A stretch of DNA of 64,000 nucleotides, taken from positions 124,001 to 188,000 of the forward strand of contig NZ_KB893370.1 in the NCBI RefSeq assembly GCF_000374045.1. Direction: 5' to 3'. Below the pieces are notes generated by a model. The model ran no database searches and was not told the DNA's origin. It saw nothing but the letters and a program-made list of their open reading frames with translations. Of this stretch, positions 36,541-46,153 are shown one piece after another; position 1 is the stretch's first letter; every line of letters starts with the position of its first letter. This DNA comes from Segetibacter koreensis DSM 18137. Lineage in GTDB: Bacteria > Bacteroidota > Bacteroidia > Chitinophagales > Chitinophagaceae. The position numbers were made by a program, and so were the translations under genes.

Positions 36541-39282
36541 TTAAATTGAAAATGCAGTATTAATTATTTCAGCCTGCTCCTGTGCATGCACTTTTGAATA
36601 CCCGGTAGCAGTTGAAGCAGTTGGCTGCCTGCTAATTACACCATAATTAATTCCTTTTAAATTCATTTGTAAAAAGCCTGCCGCTCCCATGTTCATTGGT
36701 TCTTCCTGCACCCAGAACCACGTAGCCTTGTTGTATTTTTTATATAACTCTTCCAGTTGTTTCATTGGCAAAGGATATATCTGCTCTAACCTGATAATTG
36801 CAACGTCCTGGCGGTTTTCTTTTTGCTGACGCTCTGCGAGATCAAAATAAATCTTTCCACTACAGAAAAGCACTTTTTTAACTTCTTCTGGGTGCCGAAC
36901 AAAAGTATCGTCAATTACTTCTTTAAAACCTCCGGCAAGAAAATCAGTCATCTTACTATAACTACCCGGATGACGAAGATTAGCCTTTGGAGTAAAAACT
37001 GCCATCGGCTTTCTAAATGGCCAGGTTAGCTGCCTGCGAAGTGCGTGGAAAAAATTGGCTGAGGTAGTAATATCTGCAATCACCCAGTTAAGCTCTGCCG
37101 ACATCTGCAGAAAACGCTCCATACGCGCACTGCTATGTTCTGGCCCCTGACCTTCGTAACCGTGTGGCAACAGCATTACAATACCACTCATCTGCTGCCA
37201 TTTGGTTTCACCGCTGCTTATAAACTGGTCAACCATCGGCTGTGCAGTGTTGAAAAAATCACCAAATTGCGCTTCCCATAACACCAGTGTGTTTGGGTTG
37301 GCGATTGAATAGCCATATTCAAAACCTAAAACTCCAAATTCGCTTAAAAAAGAATTGTAAATACGAAACTTACCTTCCGCATTGGGAATGCTGCTGAGAC
37401 GGTTATAACTTTTGTCGGTATTTTCATCCCTTAAAACTGCGTGACGATGAGAAAAAGTACCACGACGAACATCCTGTCCACTCATACGCACATCTTTTCC
37501 TTCGAGCATTAAAGTGCCATACGCCATTAACTCTCCCGTCGCCCAGTCTACTGCATTTTCAGTTTCAAACAATTTTATTTTATCCTGCAATAACTTTTCG
37601 ACTTTGCGCAGTGGCTGAAATCCTTCAGGCCATTTCATGAGACTGTCGAAAACCGTCCTGAATTGTTCTTGAGTTATAGCAGTTACAGGTGATTGATAAA
37701 AATCATCCTTGGTAGCCTTACGTAAATTCTGCCACCATAATTCCGGTTTCTGGTATTTATACGGTAACGGATGCTGCTTAATTTCATCAAGGCGCTCCTG
37801 CAAATCACTCCAGAATTTCTTCTCCATTTCCTTCGCCAGTTCGGCATCAATGGAGCCATTATCGATTAACTTCTGGTTATACACCTCACGTGGATTTGCA
37901 TGCTTTTCTATCAATGCATATAATTGGGGCTGTGTATATTTTGGATCGTCACCTTCGTTGTGACCGTGACGACGGTAACAAACCATATCAATAAATACAT
38001 CAGTATTAAATTTTTGGCGATAGCGGGTAGCAATGTTAACACACTTTACCACCGCTTCAGGATCATCACCATTAACATGCAAGACAGGCGCCTGTATCAT
38101 CGCCGCTACTGATGTGCAATAATCAGCCGTGCGTGCATCATCAAAGTCGGTAGTAAAACCAATCTGGTTGTTAATCACAAAGTGTATCGTTCCGCCGGTA
38201 TAATAACCTTTTAAACCGCTCATTTGCACCACCTCGTACACTATCCCCTGCCCCGCCACCGAGGCGTCACCATGTATTAGTATTGGTAAAATTTTATCAT
38301 ATTCACTTTCGTAAATCACGTCTGCCTTGCTCCGTGAAAAACCAATGACCACCGGGTCTACAGCTTCAAGGTGGGAAGGATTTGGACATAATTGAAGATT
38401 AACTTTCTTTCCGTCTCGTGTAGTATGTTCACCACGAAAGCCCATGTGATACTTCACATCTCCGCTACCCATAGTAGTATCGGGAATTGCAGAGCCTTCA
38501 AACTCAGAGAAAATCTGCTCGTACGTTTTGCCAAGAATATTTGCCAAAACATTTAAACGGCCGCGGTGTGCCATTCCTATTACCACTTCCTGCACGCCAA
38601 AATCTGCTGCAGTATTTATTATGGCATCCAACGCAGCAATCGTGGTTTCTCCTCCTTCCAGTGAAAATCTTTTTTGCCCTACATATTTTGTATGAAGGAA
38701 TTTTTCAAAAATAACTCCCTGGTTCAGCTTTTCGAGAATGTTTTTTTTCTGGTCAAGACTTAGGGGTTTATGAAATTCATTTTCCACTTCGTTGCCAAGC
38801 CACTCTATCTTCTCCTGGTCATTCAACCCCGAATATTCAACACCTACTGAGGCCGTATAACATTTTTGTAAATGAGCTATTATATCTTTTAAAGAAGCGT
38901 TTGGCATACCCAAAAACTTACCAGCTTCAAAAGTGGTATTCAAATCAGCATCACTTAAGCCAAAGTTGGAAAGTTGAAGATTTGCCCTTCTGTCCTTTCT
39001 TTCGCGAATGGGGTTTGTCTTTGCTACCAGGTGCCCTTTTTTACGGTAGGCCCTAATTAACTGAAAAACACTAAATTCTTTTTGCAGTGTTTGAGCATCT
39101 ACCTGCTTACCGGCTACTGCATGACCATTAGTGGGAGGAACAACCTTGCTGACAGCAAAGTCAAAGCCTTCAAAAAACTTTCGCATTTCCGGGTCAACGG
39201 CCTCAGGATTGGCAACAAAGTTGTTGTACAAATTCTCAATATATGCAGGATGGGAATTTGTGATGTATGAGAAGTCCTTCAT
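36541..39282 (-). CDS. sucA: 2-oxoglutarate dehydrogenase E1
   Basis: 913 residues, the normal size. N-terminal SYITNSHPAYIENLY; thiamine-diphosphate pocket with HGDASVAGQGIVYE and the GDD/N-type motif HVNGDDPEAV; YRRHGHNEGDDPKYTQP; pyrimidine domain with GTFSHRHAVLRDE and FGDFFNTAQ. It decarboxylates 2-oxoglutarate and hands the succinyl group to E2, a TCA-cycle step in the cytosol. Complete and unremarkable. Its own terminator precedes the E2 gene. Confidence 0.95.
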   Translation of the reverse strand: MKDFSYITNSHPAYIENLYNNFVANPEAVDPEMRKFFEGFDFAVSKVVPPTNGHAVAGKQVDAQTLQKEFSVFQLIRAYRKKGHLVAKTNPIRERKDRRANLQLSNFGLSDADLNTTFEAGKFLGMPNASLKDIIAHLQKCYTASVGVEYSGLNDQEKIEWLGNEVENEFHKPLSLDQKKNILEKLNQGVIFEKFLHTKYVGQKRFSLEGGETTIAALDAIINTAADFGVQEVVIGMAHRGRLNVLANILGKTYEQIFSEFEGSAIPDTTMGSGDVKYHMGFRGEHTTRDGKKVNLQLCPNPSHLEAVDPVVIGFSRSKADVIYESEYDKILPILIHGDASVAGQGIVYEVVQMSGLKGYYTGGTIHFVINNQIGFTTDFDDARTADYCTSVAAMIQAPVLHVNGDDPEAVVKCVNIATRYRQKFNTDVFIDMVCYRRHGHNEGDDPKYTQPQLYALIEKHANPREVYNQKLIDNGSIDAELAKEMEKKFWSDLQERLDEIKQHPLPYKYQKPELWWQNLRKATKDDFYQSPVTAITQEQFRTVFDSLMKWPEGFQPLRKVEKLLQDKIKLFETENAVDWATGELMAYGTLMLEGKDVRMSGQDVRRGTFSHRHAVLRDENTDKSYNRLSSIPNAEGKFRIYNSFLSEFGVLGFEYGYSIANPNTLVLWEAQFGDFFNTAQPMVDQFISSGETKWQQMSGIVMLLPHGYEGQGPEHSSARMERFLQMSAELNWVIADITTSANFFHALRRQLTWPFRKPMAVFTPKANLRHPGSYSKMTDFLAGGFKEVIDDTFVRHPEEVKKVLFCSGKIYFDLAERQQKENRQDVAIIRLEQIYPLPMKQLEELYKKYNKATWFWVQEEPMNMGAAGFLQMNLKGINYGVISRQPTASTATGYSKVHAQEQAEIINTAFSI

Positions 39283-39597
39283 TTGTATATTTTATCAGTG
39301 AAACAACCGCTATTATAATCATTGCAAATATCGGTTATTGGCAACAAATTGATATAGAATATTTACGTTAAAAATGAAGTCCTTTTTATAAGAGAGATTT
39401 TTGGCAGCCAGCTTAGCGTTTCTATTCAACTTCTCTTGCGTCGCACACTTGTACTATGTAGCTTTATTAAGCGATTTTATTCTTTAAGATGTATATAATT
39501 GGTAAGCTTATACTACATAAGAATAGAGGCTATCTCCTATGTCTGCAAAAACAGGAGACAGCCTCTTTAGTATTAAGGGTTTTTCAGATAATTATCT
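39283..39597. other. Intergenic region with E1 promoter area and upstream terminator
   Basis: 315 bp. The left part must hold the E1 promoter (a loose ATATTTG-like element in the minus-strand reading near 39330). The right part holds the hairpin at 39526-39565. No gene seen. Confidence 0.4.
39526..39565 (-). terminator. Terminator of the T9SS cargo gene
   Basis: Arms 39526-39538 and 39553-39565 pair over 13 positions with one mismatch, 33 bp beyond the stop at 39598, followed on the minus strand by TATTCTT. Confidence 0.6.
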
Positions 39598-41046
39598 TTA
39601 TTTAAGCCCTACCAGCTTACCGGTTGTTCTTTGATTACCTACTCTGAACATGTAGATCAGATTAGTTCGTTGAGCATTAGGTACACTGTACTCTATGGTT
39701 TGCACTTTTCCTTTTTCAATATAACCTTGATATACTGTCTTCACTTTTTGACCCAGCATGTTGTATAAATCTAAAGAACCTTGTCCTGATACTCCTGATT
39801 GTAATGTGAATTTAACCTCATCATTAAAAGGGTTTGGAGCTGCCTTTACCAGTGTTAGTGCTTTTTTAATGTTCGGCGCAGCTACAACCTGCGAAGGTCT
39901 TCCAGCTGGACAACTGTTAGTAGTATAGTTAGTACAATTGGTAGCAGCAGAGGTACAACCAGCTGCAGTGGTAACTGTAATGCTAAAGCCAATACCTGGT
40001 TTTACAGTAAGTTTAACTGGTCCATTTGATCCTGTATATGAAAAAGTCTGATCAGTTTGTCCTGGTTGCGTTAACTTATAAGTACCAACTATAGGACATG
40101 AAACAGTTATAGAAGGTGTAGTAACAGTTCCGCATATGGTTGCTTCCTGCAAAGTCACAACAGGTCTTGCTGGGTTTGCAGGTGCTGTACCAATGGTGAC
40201 ACACGCTTGGGGAGAAACACAGCCATCAGATGTTCTTTTTGATGTAACGCAATATTCAGTTTTTTCAGTTAAGCCACACCAACCACCTGACGGATAAGGA
40301 GCATAGGCACCGCCATTAAAGCTAAAGGTAAAGCCAGTTGTAGAAGAAATGACTGTAACGCAACCGGTAGATGTAGTACAGGTTGGATCCGTTTTAGCAA
40401 GTGTTGGTGCGACCACTGGACCAACGATGGTGATGGATGACGCAGTGCCGCATTTAGGCTCTATGTCGCTACATTGGGTTGCATTCGAGAACTTGGTGCA
40501 ACGATCAGATGTTGTTCCTGAAGCATCCGTCCACGCCAGGAAGTTATTCGTAAGCGTCAGGGTCTGACCACAGGTAAACGTGATGCTTCCTACGGCAAAA
40601 GTTTGGTTACCCGGAGCAGTTTCACCGGGCAGGAGTTGATCTGACTTCACCGTAATGGGACCCACGCAAACAAAGATGTTGCCTGAAATTCCGTTGATTG
40701 TAGCACCGGAGCTCAACGTCCCGTAAAGAGCAAAAGAGGTCCGTACAGACTTGGTTCCATTATGGATCGTCATTTTTAAGGGATAGGTTACCGTTTGGCC
40801 CGGTGTACAGGTGGCACATGCAGGAGCATCTATAGCCACGCTAACTATTTGCAGGTCGTTGGATGTACAGTGACCGCTCGGGCAATTTAACTTTGATTGC
40901 GAAACATTCTGGGCGGATACTGTACCGGAGAATACAAAGGCTAAGAACAAAAAAATACCCATCATTGCTTTAGTACTTAAAGCAAAAAAATTTGTACTTT
41001 TTTCTATATTCTGAAAATTATTACGAATTCTAAAAATTTGTGGCAT
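39598..41046 (-). CDS. Cysteine-rich secreted protein with type IX sorting domain
   Basis: 482 residues. A signal anchor (about 29-45, IFLFLAFVFSGTVSA) follows a basic 27-residue lead; starts at the ATGs coding M28 or M29 are possible. The mature part is rich in Cys, Thr and Ser, with CPSGHC, CATC and several later cysteine pairs, and looks like stacked beta-domains. The last about 80 residues are a type A Por/T9SS sorting domain: APNPFNDEVKF, DLYNMLGQKVKTVYQG, IYMFRVGNQ, ending GKLVGLK. It should be exported and attached to or released from the cell surface. The cargo function is unknown. A long upstream region with two hairpins precedes it. Confidence 0.8.
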   Translation of the reverse strand: MPQIFRIRNNFQNIEKSTNFFALSTKAMMGIFLFLAFVFSGTVSAQNVSQSKLNCPSGHCTSNDLQIVSVAIDAPACATCTPGQTVTYPLKMTIHNGTKSVRTSFALYGTLSSGATINGISGNIFVCVGPITVKSDQLLPGETAPGNQTFAVGSITFTCGQTLTLTNNFLAWTDASGTTSDRCTKFSNATQCSDIEPKCGTASSITIVGPVVAPTLAKTDPTCTTSTGCVTVISSTTGFTFSFNGGAYAPYPSGGWCGLTEKTEYCVTSKRTSDGCVSPQACVTIGTAPANPARPVVTLQEATICGTVTTPSITVSCPIVGTYKLTQPGQTDQTFSYTGSNGPVKLTVKPGIGFSITVTTAAGCTSAATNCTNYTTNSCPAGRPSQVVAAPNIKKALTLVKAAPNPFNDEVKFTLQSGVSGQGSLDLYNMLGQKVKTVYQGYIEKGKVQTIEYSVPNAQRTNLIYMFRVGNQRTTGKLVGLK

Positions 41047-41769
41047 AACAATGATTTTTTATCTTTAATGTATTCATTTGTGATGTATGAGTTTTACTAT
41101 ATATCGATCGTTAAATTATATGTACAATAAAATGATAGTTAATCCTATTCCGGAGGAGACCTATCTACATCCCTTATTAAATGGGTCACATGTAGCTTTC
41201 CTCTTCCGTAAGAACTAACGGAAGGAGCAAAAAATAAGAGTTTCATAATTTATAAATAAATCTGTATTTCCTAAGCTGAGAGAGCAGGACAGAGAATTTT
41301 TTAAGTGAATTGATGTGATAATAAAACTATTGGAGCGGAAGTTGAAAAGGTGTCTATTGATAAATCTTGACTATTGAGTCTAAACCAAATTGCATTGCTA
41401 AAACTCTTTCTTGTCTTAATTGTTTTATCAAATCATTAACAAACTACAAAAACATTATCTGTTATGCAACTTTATTTTAATATTTATTTTTTCCATTGTA
41501 ACTTTTGCTAAACCTATAACTCTTCTTCAGTTCCATTGCTTTTTAAAAGCATTAGTAATAAATTAAGAGTGGAATAACTTATGGAACTATTGGAGGCTTA
41601 AGAAAGGAACTTTTTTAGACAACAAAACATTCTTAACACTGAAAATAAAAAATAGCAGAGGTAAATTATCTTATTAGGAATGTATAAGATTTACATTGTT
41701 AATGAAGATATAGGTAATATTAAAATAAAAAAAAACGCCACTAAAAAGAATGCTTTTAGTAAAAATCAA
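41047..41769. other. Long intergenic region, possible structured leader
   Basis: 723 bp upstream of the T9SS cargo gene and downstream of the flavoprotein gene. I find no coding frame of merit. Two stem-loops lie close together at 41165-41195 and 41203-41224; the rest is AT-rich with no clear signal. Confidence 0.45.
41165..41224. other. Pair of hairpins, possible structured 5' leader or small RNA
   Basis: First: CTACAT (41165-41170) pairs with ATGTAG (41190-41195) and inside it CCC (41171-41173) with GGG (41183-41185). Second: CTTCCGT (41203-41209) pairs with ACGGAAG (41218-41224). They lie 120-180 bp upstream of the T9SS gene start. No U-run follows on either strand, so simple terminators are less likely. 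Confidence 0.35.
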
Positions 41770-43116
41770 TCAGCTCTCATAAATATTCCGATTCAAAAAC
41801 TCATTTCTAAATTTTCCCTTAGGGTCGTATTCCTTCATAAGTTTTTGAAAGTCTGGCAACTTTTCATATAATGATTGTAGTCTTATAGGCGAAATGGTAA
41901 AGAGTTTGCCCCAGTGTGGGCGGGCATTAAAAGGAGCAAGTTCTTTTTCTATCACCGGCAGCACCTGGCTTACTGATCGCCAGTCGGGCTTCCAGGTAAA
42001 GTGAATGGTTACACTTGCCTGTTTGTAACATGGGCTCATCCAGAGATCGTCGGCGTCAATGGTGCGGATCTCTGATATTAAAAGATGCGGGCTTATTTGT
42101 TCGTGCAAGCGTTGTACTGCGAGAATAGCATCAACAGCGTTATGCCGGGAAATAAAATATTCTGATTGCAACTCTTTACCGCTGCTAGGCGTAAAGCCCA
42201 TACGAAAATGAGGTAACCGCTCATACCACGGACCCGGCACTCCCATTTGCTCCGTACAATTTACCGCTGAAAGATCTGAAATAGGATGAAGATTTTTTGT
42301 TGCACGTGTAGCATCAAAAAATTCTGATTGTAAAGTAAAAGGTATTCCTTCGCCTACCTTACTTTTAATCCATACTTCATTAAAATCATTTGTCCGCCAA
42401 TCTGTGAAAAGGCTTACACTATATCCTGCTGACATGATTTCTTCAAAATGATTTGTAAGGTGACTGACGGGAAGATTTAGATACACATCCTGCCGCATTT
42501 TGTAAGTAGGTTCAATATTTAGGGTCATTTTTGTTATCACACCAAGTGCACCAAGATTAACAACTGCACCTAAAAAATTTTCCCCGTCTTTTTCCCGCGA
42601 CAATTCAAGTACCCGGCCATCTGCCGTAACCATTTCCATTCCGGAAACTGCAGTTGCAAGATTTCCATTTTTTATGCCCGAACCATGTGTAGCGGTTGCG
42701 CAGGAGCCTGCAATAGATATATGTGGTAGTGAAGCGAGATTGTGCAGGGCAAATCCTTTATCATCAAGATATGGACAAAGCTGTCCGTACTTCATTGCTG
42801 AACCCACTGTTACAGTACCTGCTTTTTCGTCTAACGACAGCACTTTATCCATCTCCTTTAAAGAAATAAGATTATCAGTACTGTCCGCAATTCTATTAAA
42901 GCAATGTCTTGAACCTAGAACCTTTAGTTTACTATATTTTTTTAAAAGTTCCTGAACTTGTGTTACAGAGGAGGCATAATACAAATTATCTGTACTAAAT
43001 TCGAAATTACCGGCCCAGTTTTTTATTTTATTGCCTTGCTGCCAACTTACTAAAGGTGAAAACATTGAACCGGAAATTAAGGTGGAGGAGATTTTTATAA
43101 AAGTTCTTTTTTTCAT
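41770..43116 (-). CDS. Secreted alditol-oxidase-like FAD enzyme
   Basis: 448 residues. A lead MKKRTFIKISSTLISGSMF looks like a signal peptide of Tat type without a twin arginine. The VAO/PCMH-type FAD domain has the covalent-flavin histidine H71 in GSRHCFNRIADS, SIAGSCATATHGSG and GALGVITKMTL; the C-terminal ALO-like domain has RPHWGKLF. This fits alditol oxidase (xylitol/sorbitol oxidised by O2) or L-gulono/arabinono-lactone oxidases. Of these AldO is the better fit because of the GSRH motif. Periplasmic location is inferred. Confidence 0.8.
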   Translation of the reverse strand: MKKRTFIKISSTLISGSMFSPLVSWQQGNKIKNWAGNFEFSTDNLYYASSVTQVQELLKKYSKLKVLGSRHCFNRIADSTDNLISLKEMDKVLSLDEKAGTVTVGSAMKYGQLCPYLDDKGFALHNLASLPHISIAGSCATATHGSGIKNGNLATAVSGMEMVTADGRVLELSREKDGENFLGAVVNLGALGVITKMTLNIEPTYKMRQDVYLNLPVSHLTNHFEEIMSAGYSVSLFTDWRTNDFNEVWIKSKVGEGIPFTLQSEFFDATRATKNLHPISDLSAVNCTEQMGVPGPWYERLPHFRMGFTPSSGKELQSEYFISRHNAVDAILAVQRLHEQISPHLLISEIRTIDADDLWMSPCYKQASVTIHFTWKPDWRSVSQVLPVIEKELAPFNARPHWGKLFTISPIRLQSLYEKLPDFQKLMKEYDPKGKFRNEFLNRNIYES

Positions 43117-43259
43117 ATGGCAGAAGGTTTAGGAATCTTTAAGATAAGAGTTAAGAATAGAAAACTGAAATTATTTTTTGTTGCATTGTTTCACAACACT
43201 TGTCAACAATATTCCGTTGTCTGTTATCCTTTATATCTATCCGTCTTCTGCCAACTACA

Positions 43260-45044
43260 TTAATCCAGCTTCAGCACAGCCAGGAAAGCTTCCTGCGGCA
43301 CTTCCACATTTCCGATTTGCTTCATACGTTTTTTACCTTCTTTCTGTTTCTCAAGCAATTTTCTTTTACGGCTGATATCGCCTCCGTAACATTTTGCGGT
43401 AACATCTTTACGCATGGCACTTATGTTTTCACGGGCTACCACTTTTGCACCAATTGCTGCCTGTATAGCGATCTGAAACTGTTGCCTTGGTAATAATTCC
43501 TTTAATTTTTCACACAGCTTTCTTCCAAAATCCTGTGACCTTCCTCGATGAATTAATGCACTTAATGCGTCCACTTTTTCTCCATTTAGCAAAATGTCCA
43601 TTTTTACAATATCACTTTCGCGATAACCTATGGGATGATAATCAAATGAAGCATATCCTCTTGTCGTGCTCTTGAGTTTATCATAGAAATCAAAAACGAT
43701 TTCTGTTAGTGGCATTTCAAAGATCAATTCAACACGTGTGGGCGTCAGGTAACTTTGATTGATAAGAATACCACGTTTACCAAGACATAAGGTCATAATA
43801 TTTCCTATATAATCTGCCTGTGTTACAATCTGTGCCCTGATATAAGGCTCTTCAATCATATCAAGCTTAGTAGGGTCAGGCATTTCTGACGGATTGTTCA
43901 CAATAATCTTTTCACCACGACTTGTATGGGCAATAAAACTTACGTTTGGAACGGTAGTAATTACAGTTTGGTTAAACTCTCTCTCCAGCCTTTCCTGGAT
44001 AATTTCCATATGCAGCATTCCCAAAAACCCGCAACGAAAGCCAAAGCCAAGTGCTTGTGAAGTTTCCAACTCAAATGTAAGAGAAGCATCATTTAACTGC
44101 AATTTGTCCATGCAATCTCTCAATTCTTCAAACTCATCTGTATTTACAGGAAAGATTCCGGCAAATACCATTGGCTTCACTTCTTCAAAGCCTTTTATCA
44201 TTTCAGCGGGATTATTTGCAAGTGTAATCGTATCTCCCACTTTTACTTCCTTGGCATTTTTAATCCCTGTAATTATATATCCAACATCACCTGTCTTTAC
44301 TTCGTCTTTAGGTGTCATGGTTAACTTTAACACACCGACTTCATCTGCAAAATAGTCTTGCCGCGTACTGGCAAATTGAATCTTATCGCCTCTTTTAAGG
44401 CTTCCATTCATTATACGATAATAGATGATAATACCTCTGAAGCTATTAAAAACACTGTCAAAAATAAGCGCTTGCAAAGGAGCATCAGGATTACCGGAAG
44501 GAGCAGGAATTCGATTAACAATTGCTGCTAATATTTCCTCAATACCAATTCCGCTTTTTGCACTTGCAAGTAAAATATCTTCAGGCTTACAGCCTATTAA
44601 GTCGATGATCTGGTCTTTCACTTCATCGATCATTGCACCATCCATATCAATTTTATTAATAACAGGAATTATTTCCAGGTTGTTATCAATGGCTAAATAC
44701 AAGTTGCTAATGGTTTGGGCCTGTATGCCCTGAGATGCATCTACCAGCAACAAAGCTCCTTCGCACGCAGCCAGCGCCCGGCTAACTTCATAGCTGAAAT
44801 CTACGTGACCGGGAGTATCAATAAGGTTAAGTGTATATGTTTCGCCTTTGTATGGATATTCTATTTGTATCGCATGACTCTTGATTGTGATTCCTTTCTC
44901 ACGTTCCAAATCCATGTCATCAAGCACCTGGGCCTGCATGTCGCGGTCGCTGATCGTGTGTGTAAACTCAAGCAGACGATCGGCAAGCGTACTTTTTCCG
45001 TGGTCAATGTGAGCAATAATGCAAAAATTCCTAATATTCTTCAT
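43260..45044 (-). CDS. lepA: Elongation factor 4 (LepA)
   Basis: 594 residues from [19 protein letters not shown] at 45044 (a longer frame to 45074 adds ten atypical residues). G1 HIDHGKST, G3 DTPGHVDF, G4 NKID; the EF4-specific C-terminal domain with [16 protein letters not shown]. It back-translocates stalled ribosomes. The gene ends 144 bp from the flavoprotein start and is transcribed alone from a promoter with a TATTTTTG element. Confidence 0.95.
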   Translation of the reverse strand: MKNIRNFCIIAHIDHGKSTLADRLLEFTHTISDRDMQAQVLDDMDLEREKGITIKSHAIQIEYPYKGETYTLNLIDTPGHVDFSYEVSRALAACEGALLLVDASQGIQAQTISNLYLAIDNNLEIIPVINKIDMDGAMIDEVKDQIIDLIGCKPEDILLASAKSGIGIEEILAAIVNRIPAPSGNPDAPLQALIFDSVFNSFRGIIIYYRIMNGSLKRGDKIQFASTRQDYFADEVGVLKLTMTPKDEVKTGDVGYIITGIKNAKEVKVGDTITLANNPAEMIKGFEEVKPMVFAGIFPVNTDEFEELRDCMDKLQLNDASLTFELETSQALGFGFRCGFLGMLHMEIIQERLEREFNQTVITTVPNVSFIAHTSRGEKIIVNNPSEMPDPTKLDMIEEPYIRAQIVTQADYIGNIMTLCLGKRGILINQSYLTPTRVELIFEMPLTEIVFDFYDKLKSTTRGYASFDYHPIGYRESDIVKMDILLNGEKVDALSALIHRGRSQDFGRKLCEKLKELLPRQQFQIAIQAAIGAKVVARENISAMRKDVTAKCYGGDISRKRKLLEKQKEGKKRMKQIGNVEVPQEAFLAVLKLD

Positions 45045-45051
45045 GTTGCAG

Positions 45052-45059
45052 CAAAAATA
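45052..45059 (-). promoter_or_regulatory. Likely -7 promoter element of lepA
   Basis: On the minus strand TATTTTTG fits TAnnTTTG, only 7 bp before the ATG, which would make the lepA message almost leaderless. Just upstream sits a 16-base palindrome, AATGTGC-AG-GCACATT (45062-45077). Confidence 0.35.
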
Positions 45060-45159
45060 ACAATGTGCAGGCACATTTGTGTTTTCAGTCGCTAGTTTCC
45101 TTATATGGAATTCAAATTTTTACATTTTTCATTTAAACAGTTTGCAACGTATATTATGA

Positions 45160-46002
45160 TTATATCCCTTTATAAACCCTGACATAGTCTACATACATGC
45201 TCGCGGGTAATTTACTATTGTCTATATTTTGGCCTGGCCAATCGCCTCCAACAGCAAGATTTAAGATGATAAAGAAGGGTTTATGAAATTCTTGTGTACT
45301 GTTTATATTGTTAAGAATACTAGCCTCGTGGTACTTATTTCCATCTAAATACCAGCGGATCGAAGCCGAATCCCATTCGACAGAATAAATATGATAGTCT
45401 GTCGTTGTAGAGCGTGTTGTGTCTCCGCTTTGAACATGTCCGTTATTATCCCAATGTATCGTTCCGTACATCAAGTTATCGGTATTGATATGTTCCATAA
45501 TGTCTGTCTCGCCACACGCAGGCCAACCGACGCTATCTATATTAGCTCCAAGCATCCAGAAAGCCGGCCATAAACCCTGTCCTACCGGTATTTTAATCCG
45601 GGCTTCAACTTTACCATAAGTAAACTCATGTTTGCCCTTTGTTGTCATTCTTACTGAAGTATAAGCATTAGATTTTACACTTTCTTTTTTTGCCGTTATC
45701 AGCAGCATACCATTGGAAACAGTAGCATTAGATGCCTGGTAATATTCCTGTTCATGATTTCCCCATCCTTCTCCCCCGGTTTCAAAATTCCAATTATTTG
45801 TATTTACAGAATTGCCGTCAAATTCATCAGACCATACCAGTTTGTAGGTTGTAGCAGTTGAGCCACCTAAAGTGTCTTGTGAACCAACTTTTGAAGAAGC
45901 TTCTTCCTTTGTTGAATCTTTTTTACAGGAAAGCAGCACTAAAAATGTAGTTAAGGAAATAATTGCAAGAAAACTTCTAAAAAGACAAACAGTTATTTTC
46001 AT
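45160..46002 (-). CDS. GH16 beta-glucanase, lipoprotein
   Basis: 280 residues. A type II signal peptide ends at the lipobox LLSC (C26). The GH16 jelly-roll has the catalytic motif GETDIMEH: nucleophile E165, D167, acid/base E170, with WPAFWMLG before and the LAVGGDWPG loop near the end. It fits a laminarinase/lichenase-type endo-beta-glucanase anchored to an outer membrane, for using beta-1,3/1,4-glucans. No SusC/D genes or other CAZymes adjoin it. Confidence 0.9.
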   Translation of the reverse strand: MKITVCLFRSFLAIISLTTFLVLLSCKKDSTKEEASSKVGSQDTLGGSTATTYKLVWSDEFDGNSVNTNNWNFETGGEGWGNHEQEYYQASNATVSNGMLLITAKKESVKSNAYTSVRMTTKGKHEFTYGKVEARIKIPVGQGLWPAFWMLGANIDSVGWPACGETDIMEHINTDNLMYGTIHWDNNGHVQSGDTTRSTTTDYHIYSVEWDSASIRWYLDGNKYHEASILNNINSTQEFHKPFFIILNLAVGGDWPGQNIDNSKLPASMYVDYVRVYKGI

Positions 46003-46153
46003 ACGGTAAGCATTTGAAGAGTAAACTTACTACAACAAATAAAGAAATTATTAAAACATTTATCAATAGTCTTTAAATGATATTGGAACTGAATCGATTT
46101 TTTAAATTTATTTGCTCCCTGACTATTGGTTCACTTCCTATTAGAATAAAATT

